The notes under the pieces: generated by a model
The model's input: only the letters and a program-made list of their open reading frames with translations
Told to the model about the DNA's origin: nothing
Database searches by the model: none
From: Clostridia bacterium
Lineage (GTDB): Bacteria; Bacillota; Clostridia; Christensenellales; Pumilibacteraceae
NCBI GenBank assembly: GCA_900762945.1
Contig: CAAFIN010000110.1
Location: 1-8,713 of the forward strand
Direction: 5' to 3'
Length of the DNA: 8,713 nucleotides
Program-made: the position numbers and the translations under genes
Shown here: piece by piece, positions 6,339 through 8,713 of the stretch
Layout of the letters: every line of letters starts with the position of its first letter
How positions within the stretch are numbered: the stretch's first letter is position 1

Positions 6339-7322
6339 ATGCAAGAGTTACAGAACAAAGTCCTCGAAAAAGCGAAAGAACTGCTTGCTTCCGGCGCGGT
6401 AAACAAGGTCGTCGCGTGGAAGAAAGGCGAGTTCGCATACGATCCCAGCCCCGCCACGTTCGACAGTGCAGAGAGCCTTAGCGAACTCGTGTACGACGAT
6501 TATTGCGGCGCGAACCTCTCGAAATACCTTATCGAGGTAGCGAAAGGCGACGGCAAAGTCGCGGTTTTCCTTAAGCCTTGCGACAGTTACAGTTTCAACG
6601 AACTCGTCAAAGAACACCGCGTCGACCGCGACAAGGTTTACGTCGTGGGCGTGGAGTGCAGAGGCAAGCTCGACAATTACAAACTCGAGCAGAAAGGCAT
6701 TAGCGGCGTTACGAGCGAGAACTACGACGGCGAGGACGTGAAATTCACCACGATCTACGGCGACGCGATCGCGAAACGCGCCGAAGTGCTGCTCGACAAG
6801 TGCGCGACCTGCAAGGGCAAAAAGCACGTCGTAGCCGACGAAACGATCATCGTCTACAACGAACCCGAAATAAAGAACGACCGCTTCTCGAAAGTGCGCG
6901 AACTGGAAAGCATGACCGCCGACGAGCGTTACGAATTCTGGAGAAACGAACTCAGCAAGTGCATCCGTTGCAACGCGTGCAGAAACGTCTGCCCGGCTTG
7001 CTCGTGCCGCAAGTGCGTGTTCGACAACCCGAAGTCCGGCGTGGCGGCGAAAGCCAACGACGTAAGTTTCGAAGAGCAACTTTACCACGTTATCCGCGCG
7101 TTCCACGTCGCGGGCAGATGCACCGACTGCGGCGAGTGTTCGAGAGTATGCCCTCAGCATATTCCGCTGCACCTTCTCAACAGAAAGTTTATAAAGGACA
7201 TCGACGCGGTTTACGGCGAGTTTCAGGCGGGCGAGGTAGCCGAGGGCAAGACCCCGCTTACCGAGTTTACGACCGCCGACCTCGAGCCGGGCGAAGTTTT
7301 CCGCATGACGGAGGGCAAATAA
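6339..7322 (+). CDS. flxC: FlxC-like iron-sulfur subunit (FrhB/FdhB-like, 4Fe-4S dicluster)
   Basis: This soluble 327-residue subunit of the Flx module is likely to relay electrons between the NAD(P)H-oxidising side and FlxD/HdrA. The N-terminal half has conserved-looking cysteines Cys56, Cys81 (FLKPCDSYSFNEL), Cys107, Cys155 and Cys158, as in coenzyme F420 hydrogenase beta (FrhB)-type and formate dehydrogenase beta-type proteins. The C-terminal half has two ferredoxin motifs: Cys208, 211, 214, 218, followed by Cys221, 223 and 226 (CPACSCRKC), and Cys261, 264, 267, 271 (CTDCGECSRVCPQHI). It lies between flxD and flxB with 1-2 nt gaps. The family resemblance is clear. The letter FlxC versus FlxB is assigned by elimination from naming I recall for Desulfovibrio and is less sure. 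Confidence 0.75.
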   Translation: MQELQNKVLEKAKELLASGAVNKVVAWKKGEFAYDPSPATFDSAESLSELVYDDYCGANLSKYLIEVAKGDGKVAVFLKPCDSYSFNELVKEHRVDRDKVYVVGVECRGKLDNYKLEQKGISGVTSENYDGEDVKFTTIYGDAIAKRAEVLLDKCATCKGKKHVVADETIIVYNEPEIKNDRFSKVRELESMTADERYEFWRNELSKCIRCNACRNVCPACSCRKCVFDNPKSGVAAKANDVSFEEQLYHVIRAFHVAGRCTDCGECSRVCPQHIPLHLLNRKFIKDIDAVYGEFQAGEVAEGKTPLTEFTTADLEPGEVFRMTEGK

Positions 7323-7323
7323 T

Positions 7324-8346
7324 ATGAAAAAAGTCATTACCGCCGATTTAACCGAATTCTACGCGGCGCTTGCGGAAAAAATGCCGCTGTACATCCCGAT
7401 GAAAAAAGCGGGTGAAACCAACTACGGTTGGTACGACGGCGTAAACCCGGTCGATATCGATACGCTCAAAACCGTAAAATCCCCCAAGGACGCGTTCTTC
7501 CCGCAGAGCGAGAATATGATGAAGTTTCGCACCGAGGGCAAGAAAATCGACATTATCGACGTGAGAGAGGACAAGGCTCCCTTCGCCATCTTCGGCGTAC
7601 GCGCGTGCGATCTCAAAGCGTTCGGTATTCTCGACAACGTGTTCTTAGGCGATCCCGTGGACACCTACTATAAATCCCGCCGCGACGCCGCCGTGATTTT
7701 CACGCTCGCTTGCGGCAAACCGCAGGAAAGCTGCTTCTGCAAAGTGTTCGAGGTCGACGCGGCAAACCCCATGGGCGACGTAACCATGTGGAAAGCGGAC
7801 GACGCGCTGTATCTCAGAGCCAACACCGAAAAGGGCGAGAACGCTTTGAGCGAAGTTTCCGGATTCCTCCGCGAAGCCGACGAAAAGCCGGTGGAGGAGA
7901 TACAGAAAACCACCCGCGAAATCATCGAAAAACTTCCGTACAGCCACCTCGATATTTCCCGCTTCAAGCACGAGAACCTCAACGAACTGTTTGACGCTCC
8001 CGAGTGGAAAGAACTGTCCGAGGCTTGCCTCGGCTGCGGAACCTGCACGTTCGTATGCCCGACCTGCCAGTGTTTCGACATCCGCGACTTTAAGACGAAT
8101 AAGGATATTATCCGTTTCCGTTGCTGGGATTCGTGTATGTATTCGGACTTCACGCAGATGGCGGCGGCGAACTCGCGTACCACGCAGCTCCAGCGTTACC
8201 GTCAGCGTTTTATGCATAAACTCGTGTATTACCCGTCGCAGTACGGCGATTACTCGTGCGTGGGTTGCGGCAGATGCGTCGTGAAATGCCCGCAGCACCT
8301 CAATATCGTCAAAGTAATTAAAAAATTAGGGGGCGGCAACAAATGA
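7324..8346 (+). CDS. flxB: FlxB-like iron-sulfur subunit (sulfhydrogenase beta/AsrA-like)
   Basis: This 340-residue iron-sulfur protein resembles the beta subunit of cytoplasmic sulfhydrogenases (HydB) and the AsrA subunit of anaerobic sulfite reductase, which pair with a flavin NAD(P)H-binding gamma subunit. Landmarks are FGVRACDLKAFGILD (90-104, Cys95), Cys130 and CFC (137-139), then a ferredoxin motif Cys235, 238, 241, 245 with Cys248 and Cys250 (CPTCQCFD), Cys267 and Cys271, and a final motif Cys312, 315, 318, 322. It is expected to take electrons from FlxA and pass them towards FlxC/FlxD. GGAGGG at 7310-7315 lies 8 nt before the ATG. Its stop overlaps the flxA start in ATGA, matching the intimate FlxB-FlxA pairing. 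No hydrogenase or sulfite reductase catalytic subunit is present, so HydB or AsrA proper is less likely. Confidence 0.83.
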   Translation: MKKVITADLTEFYAALAEKMPLYIPMKKAGETNYGWYDGVNPVDIDTLKTVKSPKDAFFPQSENMMKFRTEGKKIDIIDVREDKAPFAIFGVRACDLKAFGILDNVFLGDPVDTYYKSRRDAAVIFTLACGKPQESCFCKVFEVDAANPMGDVTMWKADDALYLRANTEKGENALSEVSGFLREADEKPVEEIQKTTREIIEKLPYSHLDISRFKHENLNELFDAPEWKELSEACLGCGTCTFVCPTCQCFDIRDFKTNKDIIRFRCWDSCMYSDFTQMAAANSRTTQLQRYRQRFMHKLVYYPSQYGDYSCVGCGRCVVKCPQHLNIVKVIKKLGGGNK

Positions 8347-8713
8347 TAAACGAAAATCTTATTCCCCGCATAGGCGTAGTCACCGATATCAGAAAGGACA
8401 CCGCCGACGTCAAGACTTTCAGAGTAGTCGGACGCGACGGCAAAAAACTGTTCGAGCATCTTCCCGGTCAGTGCGCCATGGTGTCTATCCCGGGCGTGGG
8501 CGAGTGTATGTTTTCCATCACCTCCTCGCCGACCAACGAAGAATTTATGGAGTTTTCCATAAAGAAATGCGGTTGCGTCACCGAAGTTATTCACTCGATA
8601 GAGGTCGGACAGGAAATCACAGTCCGCGGACCTTACGGCAAAAACTTCCCGGTCGAGGGCGACTTCAAGGGTAAAGACCTTCTGTTCATCGCGGGCGGCA
8701 TCGGACTTGCCCC
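8343..8713 (+). CDS. flxA: FlxA-like FAD/NAD(P)H-binding subunit, cut by window end
   Basis: The first 123 codons are visible. The protein starts like the gamma subunits of sulfhydrogenase (HydG/HyhG) and AsrB, part of the ferredoxin-NADP+ reductase family. MFSITSSP (56-63) matches the flavin-binding stretch (PFSISSSP in relatives). GPYGKNF (96-102) ends the FAD-binding barrel, and IAGGIGLAP (116-124) begins the NAD(P)-binding domain at the window edge. Family members run to roughly 270-290 residues and end with cysteines for a [2Fe-2S] cluster, so more than half of the gene should lie beyond the window. GGGGG at 8329-8333 is 9 nt before the ATG, which overlaps the flxB stop. In the module it should oxidise NADH (or NADPH) and be the electron entry point. 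Confidence 0.85.
   Translation, partial: MINENLIPRIGVVTDIRKDTADVKTFRVVGRDGKKLFEHLPGQCAMVSIPGVGECMFSITSSPTNEEFMEFSIKKCGCVTEVIHSIEVGQEITVRGPYGKNFPVEGDFKGKDLLFIAGGIGLA

Noticed and set aside
7324..8713. Anaerobic sulfite reductase AsrAB or sulfhydrogenase HydBG
   Set aside because: The two proteins resemble these families, but no AsrC sirohaem subunit or NiFe hydrogenase subunits are present, and the hdrBCA-flxD neighbours identify the Flx module.

Overview
The window looks like chromosome from a strictly anaerobic bacterium. A Clostridia-type Bacillota member is most likely, judged from the strong AGGAGG-type ribosome binding sites, the gene content and the moderately GC-rich coding DNA beside an AT-rich leader. 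The finer taxonomic position cannot be read from the sequence. All nine genes lie on the + strand, tightly packed, and probably form one or two transcription units.

Region 1 (1-284) has no gene. It holds an AT-rich stretch, a very good sigma-A-type promoter (TTGCCA, 18 nt, TATAAT at 130-159) and a leader of about 118 nt that can fold into a long hairpin or, alternatively, into a short hairpin followed by seven T. Region 2 (285-2642) encodes an NAD-dependent malate dehydrogenase of the LDH-like type and a class II fumarase, 15 nt apart. Together they interconvert oxaloacetate, malate and fumarate. Region 3 (2643-2726) is an 84-nt spacer with a triple TAAGTAA repeat and small hairpins but no evident terminator.

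Region 4 (2727 to the window end) is a contiguous set hdrB-hdrC-hdrA-flxD-flxC-flxB-flxA, with flxA cut by the window edge. Spacing is 1 to 15 nt or overlapping (ATGA overlaps and a 13-nt overlap). This is the FlxABCD-HdrABC type of soluble flavin-based electron-bifurcating complex. In the family model FlxA takes electrons from NAD(P)H, FlxB, FlxC and FlxD relay them to HdrA, and HdrA splits them at its FAD between ferredoxin and the HdrBC arm. HdrB, with two CCG (noncubane cluster) motifs, reduces a disulfide or another acceptor. All key cysteine motifs visible here are intact.

The main point of interest is the context. The known Desulfovibrio vulgaris Flx-Hdr set lies beside an alcohol dehydrogenase and is thought to act with the DsrC disulfide. 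Here the module follows malate dehydrogenase and fumarase, with no DsrC, alcohol dehydrogenase or fumarate reductase in view. A link between NADH, ferredoxin, a thiol/disulfide couple and the reductive C4-dicarboxylate branch is a reasonable but unproven inference.
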